Of a stretch of DNA of 64,000 bases, positions 12,126 through 22,959 are shown piece by piece. Below the pieces are notes generated by a model. The model was not told the origin of the DNA. It made no database searches and saw only the letters and a program-made list of their open reading frames with translations. The translations under genes and the position numbers were made by a program. Location of the stretch: the NCBI GenBank assembly GCA_907165275.2, contig OU015649.1:960001-1024000 (forward strand), read 5' to 3'. Source of the stretch: Zygaena filipendulae (taxonomy: Eukaryota > Arthropoda > Insecta > Lepidoptera > Zygaenidae). Each line of letters opens with the position of its first letter. The stretch's first letter is position 1.

Positions 12126-15100
12126 ATGCGTACTTTAGAAGAAGAGAACAGGGACCTGCGAGAGAAAAACAGCGAGCTGGCGCAGAAGGTTCAGTACTGG
12201 AAGATGTTAGCAGGACAGCGTGACAGCGAGAAGCTAGATTTAATGAAGGAAATAAACGAGCTGCGGTTGAAGTTAAGCGTGAGTTCTTTTGTGCAACAGT
12301 AGCTGTAAAAAGAAACTATCCAGCGAGTCAGGCTTTCTCAGTAATTACTAATTAGGGTTCTGCCCTAAAACTTAAAAAAAAGTACTTGTTTTACCCATTA
12401 TTTATTACACTATCGCAAAAACCTGCAGTTTTTCTTTAAACTTTGGCTTATCTAAACTAATAATAAAACTGTAGAGAGGTCAGTTCTGTACATTGAATAT
12501 ATATTCAAAATTAATATTGGAGGATGAATAGTGATCGATAATGCAATCAGTACATTTTTTGTCTGTCTGTATGTGCACGCATGGGTCAAAAACTACTGAA
12601 GGCAGTACTAACTTTTAACCAAACTTGGTACGATTGTAGTCCATACTCCTGGGCAGGTTACAGGGCTATATATATATAACGCTAAGACACATAGGAGGTG
12701 AGCAGTGACAATAAATTTGAAGCAAGTTGGATGAAAATGCGCTTTCGAGCTCTTATCCTCGCTTACGTTTACTCAATCATGCAAAAACGGCTGAACGGCA
12801 GATTTGGATGAAATTTGGCATGTACGTTGTCAGGGGTACAGAGAAGGACATAGGGTACTTTTTATCCCAGAATTCCTGCGGGAACTTCGAAATTATCACG
12901 GGTGAAACCGCAGGGCACAGCTAGTTATCTAATAATACTATTAAAATTAAAAGTTGTTAAGCAACTTTTATGAAGGACTGAAGATAACTTTATCATTATT
13001 TTTGCATATTTTAACTATGTATAAGTCTATTAAAATTCGGTATAATGGTTAAAAAAATATTGTTTTAATTACAAGATTATACAATTTAAATTCAATTGAG
13101 TTCTAAGTGTTAAGTCACAGATAATATTATAATACTATAAAGTAGTAGTTATGTGCAATAAACTGCCAAAATTTTATATTGTTTCATTGCTGCTATTTTG
13201 TACTTGTTGATGTTGAATCATTAGGAGAGCAGCCAACTCCAAATGAAATTGGATAAGGCTTGGTAAAGTGAATGAATGACTTGTAAAAATTAGGAAAATT
13301 CGATTTTGAAATCCATAAAACAATGGTTATTTTTAATACGTACAAAAAACCTCTGGCTACTAAAGGCAGTCATGTACTTAGTCTCATTCTTTGTCTATGT
13401 CTCAATCATGCACACTCCAATGACTGCAATAGGCAAGAATTCTTAAGGCCCCACTCAGTCATTTTAATGATTACTTAAAAAAACAAAACTGCCACACTCA
13501 GAGATTTAAAAATTTAAATTAAATCATTGAAGGCGAATCAACAAGTGTCAGGTTTAAATGATTTTTTTTTCTTACAGTTGCTACATTTCTACTTGACCAG
13601 CGAGCTAAGATGCACAACACGATAAATTTTTATTGAGCCATTTTATCAATTCTTGTCGACATATACAACGTGTTAATGAATTAACTGAAAACCTGATACA
13701 CCCCATCTAAGAAATAAACAATAATATGATTAAAATATATTTTATGTTGAAAAAATGTATACTTTAAAAGTTATTCAACATTAGTTGGGAGGTGACCGAT
13801 CTACGAAATTCCAAGCGGTACGCCCGCGCCTACCGGTTCGAATTTTTTTGCTGCGGGCGGCGTACGCGCCAAATATTGTATTATAAATAATTTAGACATG
13901 GGCTAGTAAAAATGATTAAATATAACCTATATTAAAACATAGTGTGATCGATTCGCTAGTCGATTCTGAGGAAAGTACTTTCTAGTTTTCAGTTAATTCA
14001 TTAACACGTTGTATATCGTTTTGTCTACCAGTGGTAACATGGCAGCAAAAAATGTTTAACCGAATTTAGTCTTAACTCAATACCCCACTAATGCACTTTT
14101 TTGCTTGGATGCCCAAAAAAATTTGTTGTGTCGACAATTTTATCTTTTGTTCGATAAACATATCGTTTTGCACATCTTAGCTCCTTAGATGTGATATTTT
14201 AAATTTAAATTTTGTTTTCACTATGATTTTAACCTAACTCTAAACTTTATTTAAATTAAATACTCGTCATTTGAACTGAGTTATTTGGTTGAGTACAAGT
14301 GAGTATAAAAAAAAACACTGGAATACACTAGAGTACTGAGCATCTCTAGTTATAATATAATACGTGTTGTCAATCCATACGGTTGTGTAAAAAAATAAAC
14401 AATCCAACAGCCACTATAAATACTCATATTATTACAGAGATTACGTAGTGGTGGTGCTGCTCATTCGAGAAAACTTGAGGTTGCACTTCAATCAGCGAGT
14501 GAAGAGGCCCTGTCTCACCTGGTGCAGGCCTCCAATGCTGTGGCACGGACTATTGAGATGGCAAAGATTCACATGCGAGACAGGCAGGAGCTGGAAGCAT
14601 CATCACCGTCGTGGAGCAAAATCAGTGGGACACCCACCACTGATAAAGTATTGAAGGTGCCCCCTACATTGATGGGTGGCAAACACATACAGCCGGTCGT
14701 GTCATTGAATCGGCACAATAACATAACTTCGCGTAAGTACATACTTTTCTGATCAGGCGCAGCCCGATGAGGGGGTGGGGGCGACACAGGGGACATGCCC
14801 CTCCCAAATGTTTTTTTTTATAATTTGTGCCATAAAATTATGTATGATCCAATAAAGTCTAATTCACTCGACATATTTGGACATAGATGCAATAGTGTGT
14901 TAACCCACACTGGAGAAATTTTGAGTAAATCATATTTTAAAATTGCAGCACCATTTTGTGTACATTTTTTTCACTCTACGGGCGGCCAAAGAGTCGTCGA
15001 CTTTATATCAATGTGCAGGGTATGAGCTGTGCTCTCATACTTTGAGTAGAGGACTGCCCGTTTATGGTGTCTCCTTTGTTTGAATACTCCAAAATCAATC

Positions 15101-18100
15101 TGTATATAAGTAGTTAAAGGAACAATTTATTAAACTTTATCTTAATATAGGTACATGTTTACAGGCCCATTGCCACAACCGAGGAGTCCAAATCGTCAGC
15201 ACACTACTATGGCACTGCCAATGCACATGCTGCAGGGTATGTATTAAAAATTTTTTTGTTTATTATGATACTTTATTTGACTGAATACAATAAATGCAAT
15301 TAATAGGTTTTCTAGACTTCTATAAGTTATGTGACATGATTGCGACTCGTTCATCATCGAGACTTAATAAGGAGACAGGGTTATGTGGTCACAGTAGTAT
15401 TTTTTTTACTGTCTAGCCCGCTCCACATTCACGCGAGAGTCTTGCGAGGACGCGAGAAAACCACGAGAACGTGATGTTCTCCGCCGTTTCTCGTAGTTTT
15501 CTCGCATTATCGCATGAATATGGAGCGGGCTTCTGGGACCAGAATAATTTCAATAGTAGTATTTAAGATAAAACACAGTAATTCTATTGTGATAGAAATA
15601 CATTAAATGGCTTTACTCTATGTTCAGTGATGTAAAGAGGTGGCATTAAGAAGTACCATGGAAGTATTCACTTAAATAACTTACAGATATCTGACAAAAT
15701 CAGCTGTTTTTTTGCTAGGGGCTAGGGCGTTAGTTATTGGAATATCTAGACACTATCATAATGAATGCAGTGTGGAATTATCCTATAAAAGTATTATTTT
15801 TCAATAATTATTTCAGATATAATTATTCCGCTGACGCGGATTGACATGGACATGGATATACCAAACAACAACAGTGACTCGGAGGAAGACAGCACCGCGG
15901 GCTTGGGGCTGGATAGTAAGGACACTGCGTAGTTAACCCACTTGTGGCCGCACTCCGAGTAGTTTTAATGATTACGTAATTTTAAGTAAAGATTTTAAAG
16001 AGAGCTGCCGCACTCTGAGAGTAGGCTATTAGACTATTTTTTTTTTAGTCCGTCTTGTAGATTAATAAAAGATATTGGACACGTATTTTTTCTTTTTTTA
16101 CGTAATCAAAAAATAACGGTGATACATTGAGTTGAAATTTCGCGTGACGTCACTAACCAGTGCAGTTTGTATGGCGACTTATAGCGGTTAGTGACGTCAC
16201 GAGCCCCCACCCTAAATTTAATGCGCTATATCTCTGTGTATTTTCATTAATTTGAAAAATAAAAAAATACGTGTCTAACGATTTTTAATTTTCTAACTGA
16301 CGGACTAATTAGAATTTTGATTTTCAAAAGTCGTCAACATCCCTATTAAATTAATGTTAATTGGTATTTAACTAAATTTTACTTAATTATTTAAATGCCA
16401 ATTAACATTGTCAGAATTCTTATTCATTCAACAGATAGTATGGATGACGCAGTGGAAGGTTCACAAAACATCCTATCTGACGACGAAGGGTTCGAGACAT
16501 CGTAAGTATATGATTTTGCAACAAACTAGGTATCATAATGGGTTAACTGACAGAAATTTCTGCAAGCTTATAAGTAAATAAATAAGTAAATTAACAGCAA
16601 ATACCGATTTGAAATCTTATTAGATCTCATTTTTTTTAAATAATTCCCCTTAACGTTTGTCGAAATAAAACTGAAAACTGTTGCTTTTTGGTTCAGGAGA
16701 CGACTCGACGTGGTGGCTGAGGATTTGGAGCCAGAAGACTCGGAAACTCCAACGAGGTAATCTTTTAATTATGAACAAAATAATATATTATATAGGATTA
16801 GCTGTTTCGACCGCGGTAATTTCAGAGTTCCCGCGAGAATTCCGGGTCAAAATATAGCCTATGACACTCAAAAATAACGTAACTTTCTATCGGTAAAAGA
16901 ATTTTCAATATCGGTTTAGCAGATCCAGAACATAATATTTCGACGAGTCCTGTGTACTAGTGCAAGTGGAAAAACACAACTTTAGAGCAAAAGTTATTTT
17001 ATTGATACAAAACCAAAGGTTATTTTAATGCAACTAATGGTTATTGATGCAAAAAAAATAGTTTTTGTCAATTTGTAGGTTGCAGTATACGTAGGACAGT
17101 CGATATAATCTTGTTTTGTGTTCTGTCTCTTTCTCTCTCTTATGTAATATGGCCGATTTACACTTCCATAAGTACCTAGTAAGTAAGTAAGTTCAGCTTA
17201 CCAACTTACTTAATCGAAAAGTAGACAGCAACGTCCAAACGATGGGCATCCATAATTAAGTAAGGACAACAATACACTTCTTCACTTACCTACTTCCTAC
17301 TACTATATGTATCTACTCTCCGACAATTTCGCAGGCGGAACGCTGGGGCTCCACTGAAAATCAGCGCTGGGACCACTACGGTCACAGCGAATGCTGAGTG
17401 GAGTCCCTTTTAGCAAGGCACTGCACCACATAGTTTCATTTATCTTTAAAATATTAAGTAAAATTGTTGCATGGTGTATGTGTTTACTTTGCAAATAAAG
17501 TGTATCTTATCTTATCTTATCACTTACTTACTTGGCGGCCGGCGCCCACACGTGGTTTTCTTACTTACTTACTACTTATGGAAGTGTAAACCGGCCATTA
17601 GACTAAGTCACGCAGGCAATTTAGCGAGCAAAATCCAAGGATAAAATGTGTTTTTTTTTTTTACAGAAGACCACCTGCAGATCCTTTAGAAGGGCCCAGC
17701 TGGTTACTGGACGCATCAAACACAGTGAGTAGATATTATCAACATGCTTATTGTTATGAACCATCTTCAAGAACAAAATATCCTTACATAACAAAAAGTC
17801 CTTCGCCGCGTCTGTCTGTCTGTCTGTTCGCGATAAATTCACAAACTGCTGAACGGATTTTCATGCGGTTTCATGGAATAGAGTGATTCATGTGGAAGGT
17901 TTATCTATATGGTTTATCCTGGAATTCCCACGGGAACTCCGAAATTACCGCGGCTGAAACCGCAAGGAACAGCTAGTCTTTAATCCTACTAATATTATAA
18001 GTATGAAAGTGTGGATGTTTGGATATTTGTTACTCAATCACGCAAAACGGCTGAACGGATTTGGATGAAATTTGGCATGCACGGTGACAGGGGTACAAAG

Positions 18101-21100
18101 AAGGACACAGGGTACTTTTTATCCCGGAATTCTCGCGGGTGAAACCGCGGGGCACAACTAGTCCTACTAATATTATAATTGCGAAAGTGCGTTTGTTTGT
18201 TTTTTAGGCTTTCACGCATTAACGGCTCATCCGATCATCATAAAATTTTGCATACACGTTGTCAGGAGTACAGAGAAGGACATAGGGTGCTTTTTATCCC
18301 GGAATTCCCGCGGGAACTCCGAAATTACCGCAGCTATCAAATATCTATACTATAATAAAAGAGTAGAATTCGCGATTCTGTACATTGAATATTTTCACCT
18401 AAAATTGAGAGGGGTGATAAAAGAACAGTAGCCAAGTCCAAAAAAATGTTTTTAAAATTCTTTTCTGTCTGTCTGTCTGTTCGCGATAATCTCCGAATTT
18501 ACTGAACGGATTGTCATGCTGTTTTCACAGGTAGATTAGGCTTAGCCTGGAGCTACATACAGGCTTTGTTTCATTGAAATCGGATGTCGGGAAAAAAAGT
18601 TGTTGTATAAAAACCCTTCGCGCGGGTGAAATCGCGGGGCACAGCTAGTAATAAATGAATGGCGATGATCGCAGTCGCAGAGCAGTCGAGCCCGGTTCCC
18701 GCTGGAGCCGGACTCGACGACGCAGGCCGAGGGCTCCGCCGCGCCGCCGCCCGCCGCCGGCCGCGCCGACCGCGCCGAGGTACGACCGACATAGCGCCGG
18801 AGTAAAGCCCGTACAAATGTCGAAATAAAAGCCCTGATTAATTCAGCAAATGGGCATGATGACGGGGTGTAAAAATGAAAATTCTATTCAGTCGGTCAGT
18901 TGGATAGTTAAAAAATAATAGAGACGTATTTTTCGCTTTTTCAAATTGTTCAAAAAATACTTGCATTAAAGTTTAGGAGTGGGAGGTCGCGACGTCATAA
19001 CTAAATATAAAGTGTACCTAGATGTGACGTCACACGAAATTTTAACTCAATGTATCGCAGTCACGTTTTGAATACTTAAAAAGGGGAAAAATACGTGTCC
19101 AATATTTTTTATTAATCAACAAGACGGACTAAAAACTAAAATTTAGTCATCTAGCCCATTCCTAACGACGCCACGGTTACGCCCTTATAGTGCTAATATT
19201 CAGTTGTTTAAAAGACTAAATTGTACAAAATACTTAAAAGGCGGACTTGCCTTATCCCTAAAGCAATGTCTGCTAGTTCAAATTATGTAATAAATATTAA
19301 TAGTAAATCTATACATAAAATCTATATCTGTCTAGTAGTTTTTGAGTTCAATCATAAGAACCAAAAAAATTAAATCAAATCCTTCCCCTTTGTTATAATG
19401 TATTAGTTTAAATTGTAGAAGTGGTTTGTTGTGCAACGTTGATAGATGGGCAATAAACCCGGTGCTTGGGTTTAAACCCGATGAAAGCCCGTCATTTACG
19501 AGTTTATCTTTTATCGGTTTTACTTTAAACCAAAGCACCGGGTTGGTTGCCCACCTATAGCTATAGTAACGTTGGTTGTGTGCGCGCGCAGGAGGGCTCG
19601 CCCCCCGCGCCGCTGTTCTCCCCGACGCGGCGCCGGCGCAAGCGGCCCTCGTCCCCGCTGCCCGCGCCGTCGCCCGCGCCCGCGCCGCGCGTCGCCAGGT
19701 AGCCGCACACACCCACACAACTACACACACACACAACTACACGCGCACACAACACACACACACACAACTACACACGCACACAACTACACACACATACACA
19801 CACACACACACACATACACACGCACACAACACACACCCACACCCACACAACTACACACGCACACAACACACCCACACAACTACACACGCACACAACACAC
19901 ACCCACACCCACACAACTATACACGCACACAACACACACACACACCCACACAACTACACACGCACACACACACACCCACACAACTACACACGCACACACA
20001 CACACACCACAATTAATTTTATCACCACTTTTGTGCTCTAGATGACTCAGGTTCCAGCGTTGTTGGTTTTTATCAAAAAGTCTTTTGGTACAATTCGTTA
20101 CAGCTGACGCCGCTGTAAAAAAATGGGGATGTGGACTACTTTTGAAAATCAACATTCTAATTAGTCCGTCAGTTAGAAAATAAAAAAAAACAATAAACAC
20201 GTATTTTATGCTTTTTCAAATAAATTAAAATATGCAGAGATAAAGCGCATTAAAGTTTAGGGTGAGGGGGTCGTGACTTCACTAATCGATAAAACCGCCA
20301 TACAAACTGTCCGAATAGTGACGTCACGCGAAATTTCAACTCAATATATCGCCGTTATTTTTTGATTACGTAAAAAAAGAAAAAATACGTGTCCAATATT
20401 TTTTAATAATCTACAAGACGGACTAAAAAACAAAAATTAGTCAACATGCCTATTATCTGTATGGTACAATTTTTTACAGCTGACGCCGCTGTTAAAAAAA
20501 TTCAGTGTTAATAATCATCATCCCCATTGTTCGGCCAGCCGGATACTGAAAGTGCTGGTGCCCAAGATGCGGCTGGAGGGCGAGCCGGCGGGCGCGGGCG
20601 CGCCGGGGGCGGGGGCGGAGGCGGAGGCCGGCGCTTCGCCGCCCAAGCGCGCGATGCGCTTCGACGCGCCCAGCCCCAACGGCGCCACCGTCGCGGGCGT
20701 CATCATCTCGTGGGTTGTTTGTTGTGTTCAGGCGTATTCAGCCTATTTTAAAATGGAAACAACTTTTCGGCTGCCCTGCGGTAAAACTAAGTAATTGCAG
20801 GCGAATAAATTTTACGGGAGGAGCAAAAAACCGTTCAAAAGTTTAACGATTTTCATAATTTTATTTACTCTAACTGACTGACTGAAGCCTTTTTGATAGT
20901 TGTTGCAGCTGAGTAATTTCTACAGGTGGAGTGAAAAACCGGAAATCGCTTTATTTCAAACGAATCTTCTAAAATTATTTCACGATTTGAAAATAGCAAA
21001 AAAAAAAGTTTTTTTCGATAAATTTACAGTTGCTTTGTTTTTTCGTAGAGCAGCCGTTAAACGACATACAGTTTCAAGTTTCGACTGTTCGCCATTAAGT

Positions 21101-22836
21101 ATCATTACGTACGAAACTCATTTGTCATGGTGTAATAAAACTTTATCATAGCTCAAAATTAGTCTTAATTAATATCTGCTTTTATATCCATGATGGGATT
21201 AATTAATATCCATACATAAGGTATTTTTTATTTGAACCTAGTGAAACTCTGATATTTCAAATACCTAAATGTATAATTTGAACTAGATTTTGGGTTTGCA
21301 TTTACGAACATCTTTGACAGGTTGTCTTAATAATAGATATTAAGATCAGATCAGTCTTAGATCTTAAATATATATTTTCTCAAAGATTAAAATATTGTAT
21401 TAATGTTATTTAACATTTTGTATTGCAGTGAAACACCGGTTAGTCACTCATCGCGCGAAGTATCAAACGTTGCGCAAAAAAGCCCCAAGCGGCGGGACAA
21501 CTACGACAGCAGTGCCAGTAATAGCGATAGCAACGCCAGTAGGCGAGATAGCAACGCTAGTGGGAGAGATGGCAACGCCAGTGGGCGAGATAGTAACGCC
21601 AGTGGACAAGATAGTAACGCCAGTGAGCAGGGGAGCAATGTCAGCGAGATGAATGGATCGCCTCTCTTACTCGCGTTATCATCGCGCCTGTTGGTCAACG
21701 AGCGAGACAGCAGTCCCGGTGAACAGGATAACGACACCCGTAATCGATTTAGCAAAGTCGGTGTGCGTGCAAGCCGCCCCAACAAGCGCGACGGACACTT
21801 GAAAGATGGTGATAGTCGTGACGGTCATGCCAGTGGTAGAGACAGTCGTGCCAATGGGCGAGACAGTCATGCCAGCGAGCGAGATAGTCATGCCAGTGCG
21901 CGAGATAGTCATGCCAGTGCGCGAGACAGTCACGCCAGAGGGCGCGACCGTGCGGGCCGGGCGGCCAGCCACGACAGCCACGACGACAGCGGCAGCGGCA
22001 GCGGGGACGACAGCGGCGGCGGGCGCCTGCGCAGGACGAGGAAGCCCGTCACTTACAAGGAGAAACCGCTCAATAGGTAAGCAATGGGCATGTGGACTAA
22101 TTTTTATTTTTAGTCCATCTTGTAGATTATTAAAAAATATTGGACACGTATTTTTTTCTTTTTTTACGTAATCAAAAAATAACGGCGATACATTGAGTTG
22201 AAATTTCGCGTGACGTCACTATCAGGACAGTTTGTAAGGCGGTTTTAGCGGTTAGTGACGTCACGACCCCCTTACCCTAAACTTTAATACGCTTTATCTC
22301 TGTATATTATTTTATTTAAAAAAGCAAAAAATACGTGTCTATTGTTTTTTTTTATTTTCTAACTGACGAACTAATTAGAATTTTGATTTTCAAAAGTAGT
22401 CCACATCCCCATTTATTGAAATTTGAACTCGCTTTCAAAAACATACAGGAACAGCTAGTATGTTGTACAATATTAACTTCGCCGATTGTACACGTATTTT
22501 AACGATTCTTTTTTTAATTGAGTAAGAAAGACCTTAAAAGTTTGTGAAGAAAAATGGGGGATGGATATTATGCTCCCGTTTAAGTAATTAATATCTGGGC
22601 GACCGAGCGTCGCTCGTTGTGATTACTTCTCCCGGAGAAAGTTGCTTATAGCGTCATCTGTCGTTAAATAGAAGAGCAGTACCAAACACTCATTTTTCAC
22701 GGCCTGAAAACACGGATAAAACGAAGTTTTCTAAAAATTAAACCTAGTTAGATCGGTTAATCGCCCCCGAAACCCCCTGCATACTTAATTCTATAACGTA
22801 TTTGTTTTTATTTGTTCCAGGAAGTTGCGAAGATGA
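12126..22836 (+). CDS. SGO1: Shugoshin (12 exons), protector of centromeric cohesion
   Basis: Shugoshin/MEI-S332 proteins recruit PP2A to centromeres and protect cohesin. Exons: 12126-12278, 14438-14732, 15165-15236, 15817-15915, 16435-16501, 16697-16756, 17667-17724, 18675-18779, 19592-19698, 20539-20709, 21429-22076 and 22821-22836. All join in phase to give 616 residues. Residues 1-~100 are an N-terminal coiled coil (LEEENRDLREKNSEL, then LVQASNAVARTIEMAKIH). The middle is acidic and low-complexity. Exons 8-10 are very GC-rich and encode Ala/Pro/Arg tracts. Exon 11 encodes 7-residue DSNASGR-type repeats. The end, RKPVTYKEKPLNRKLRR, is the shugoshin C-box, with KLRR encoded by the tiny last exon. 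The overall sequence is poorly conserved in this family, so identity rests mainly on the coiled coil plus C-box. An upstream exon or alternative exon ends are possible; the exon 8 acceptor is the weakest. Confidence 0.82.
12465..12925 (+). repeat. ACAGCTAGT-type repeats in shugoshin intron 1
   Basis: The first part (AGTTCTGTACATTGAATAT, then TTTTTGTCTGTCTGTATG) resembles 18349-18649. The second part (12727-12925) has AAAACGGCTGAACGGCAG, GAAATTTGGCATGTACGTTG and ends in GGGCACAGCTAGT. Confidence 0.7.
13601..14186. mobile_element. TIR element M2, copy 1, with a nested element
   Basis: The left GAGCTAAGATGCACAACACG and the right end (complement: GAGCTAAGATGTGCAAAACG) form the TIRs. Internal sequence (GTCTACCAGTGGTAA, ATACCCCACT, GCACTTTTTTGCT) is shared with 34401-36848. 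It is interrupted by the element at 13664-14013. Confidence 0.75.
13664..14013. mobile_element. 350-bp element with perfect 30-bp TIRs, TA target duplication
   Basis: TACAACGTGTTAATGAATTA at the left is exactly matched in complement at the right, continuing to about 30 bases. TA flanks both sides, and removing the insert restores the continuous sequence seen in the related copy near 34460. A TA duplication suggests a Tc1/mariner-type MITE. A GC-rich block inside (13815-13875) contains a tRNA B-box-like GGTTCGAAT. Confidence 0.75.
14873..14965 (+). repeat. Fragment of TIR element M3
   Basis: TTTGGACATAGATGCAATAG, then GTGTTAACCCACACTGGAG and ATTTTGAGTAAATCATATTT, matches the right half of the element at 53124-53500 in the opposite orientation. 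It lies in shugoshin intron 2. Confidence 0.6.
15415..15531. mobile_element. Short palindromic MITE (AGCCCGCTCCA)
   Basis: AGCCCGCTCCACATTCACGC at the left mirrors GCATGAATATGGAGCGGGCT at the right. The 117-bp interior is nearly palindromic around CGTGATGTTCTCC. It is in shugoshin intron 3. Confidence 0.7.
16022..16347 (-). mobile_element. M1 MITE
   Basis: A full-length copy, reading TAGGCTATTAGACTA ... GACACGTATTTTTTC ... two GACGTCAC words ... CGTCAACATCCCTATTA. It is in shugoshin intron 4, flanked by fragments of the CCGCACTC-type MITE (15950-16020 and 16350-16400), so it may have inserted into that element. Confidence 0.85.
16799..16890 (-). repeat. Truncated ACAGCTAGT-type repeat
   Basis: TAGCTGTTTCGACCGCGGTAATTTC and then GTTCCCGCGAGAATTCC, cut short. 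It is in shugoshin intron 6. Confidence 0.55.
17149..17598. mobile_element. MITE with a LINE 3' tail inserted in it
   Basis: The outer ends ATGGCCGATTTACACTTCCA and the complement of GGAAGTGTAAACCGGCCAT form the TIRs, with GTAAGTAAGTAAG on both inner sides. Nested at 17311-17521 is a LINE 3' end (TCGCAGGCGGAACGCTGG ... CAAATAAAGTG) with a TATCT tail, also present at 51888-52090. It is in shugoshin intron 6. Confidence 0.75.
17805..18649 (+). repeat. Head-to-tail cluster of four ACAGCTAGT-type repeats
   Basis: Units are about 17805-17977, 17984-18162, 18163-18335 and 18349-18649. Each has a CTGAACGGATTT-type or equivalent block, then CCCGGAATTC, then GGTGAAACCGCGGGGCACA and (A)CTAGT. The last ends only ~25 bases before shugoshin exon 8. 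Confidence 0.8.
18851..19161 (+). mobile_element. M1 MITE
   Basis: TGGGCATGATGACGGGGTGT ... GAGACGTATTTTTCGC ... GACGTCACACGAAATTTTAA ... TTTAGTCATCTAGCCCATT. It is a diverged full copy in shugoshin intron 8. Confidence 0.8.
19446..19553. mobile_element. 108-bp palindromic MITE (TGGGCAA)
   Basis: ATGGGCAATAAACCCGGTGC at the left mirrors GCACCGGGTTGGTTGCCCA at the right, with GGGTTTAAACC and TTTAAACC inside. It lies just before shugoshin exon 9. Confidence 0.7.
19699..20010 (+). repeat. CA-rich compound microsatellite after a shugoshin donor
   Basis: About 310 bases of CA dinucleotides mixed with higher-order words (ACAACTACACACGCACAC, CACCCACACAACTA) begin inside the intron directly after the exon 9 donor GTAGCC. 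Long ORFs through it are repeat artefacts. Confidence 0.95.
20124..20455 (+). mobile_element. M1 MITE flanked by a direct repeat
   Basis: A full copy, from TGGGGATGTGGACTAC to TTAGTCAACATGCCTATTA. The sequence GGTACAATTCGTTACAGC plus TGACGCCGCTG just before it recurs just after it (20464-20495) with few changes, longer than any MITE target duplication. It is in shugoshin intron 9. Confidence 0.85.
21526..21945 (+). repeat. 21-bp coding repeats in shugoshin exon 11
   Basis: Two blocks of six units each (21526-21651 and 21820-21945) encode 7-residue repeats of the form D-S-(N/H)-A-S-(G/A/E)-R. They are separated by ~56 residues of unrelated sequence. Units differ mainly at the third and sixth positions. 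All lengths are multiples of three, so the reading frame is kept. Confidence 0.9.
22085..22412 (-). mobile_element. M1 MITE next to a shugoshin splice donor
   Basis: A full copy, from TGGGCATGTGGACTAATT to GTAGTCCACATCCCCAT. It begins 8 bases after the exon 11 donor GT (22077), so intron 11 is essentially this element plus ~400 bases. Confidence 0.85.
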
Positions 22837-22950
22837 TCCTGAACATTCAGAGACGAGCCTTCGGATATTATGCTATCAAGAGTTATTGTACAGAGCGTGG
22901 TTTCACCCACGTAAATTTCGAACTTCCTTCATTAACTAATATTGTATTGG

Positions 22951-22956
22951 AATAAA
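22951..22956 (+). promoter_or_regulatory. Shugoshin polyadenylation signal
   Basis: AATAAA about 115 bases after the shugoshin stop codon. Confidence 0.55.
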
Positions 22957-22959
22957 AGT

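Noticed and set aside
13815..13875. tRNA or SINE promoter (GGTTCGAAT B-box-like word)
   Set aside because: No A box at the right distance, no cloverleaf, and the word is inside a DNA element with exact TIRs.
15145..15236. Alternative shugoshin exon 3 acceptor at 15150
   Set aside because: It keeps an open frame but gives a Cys/Trp-rich peptide; the TTTACAG acceptor at 15164 gives the polar Pro/Arg-rich type expected here.
19572..20200. Several ORFs of 60-157 codons around the CA tract
   Set aside because: Pure products of the CA repeat (Thr-His or Cys-Val runs) plus the GC-rich shugoshin exon 9 in wrong frames.
22440..22800. Further shugoshin coding sequence in intron 11
   Set aside because: Multiple stops in all frames; the next in-phase exon with the conserved KLRR end is at 22821.
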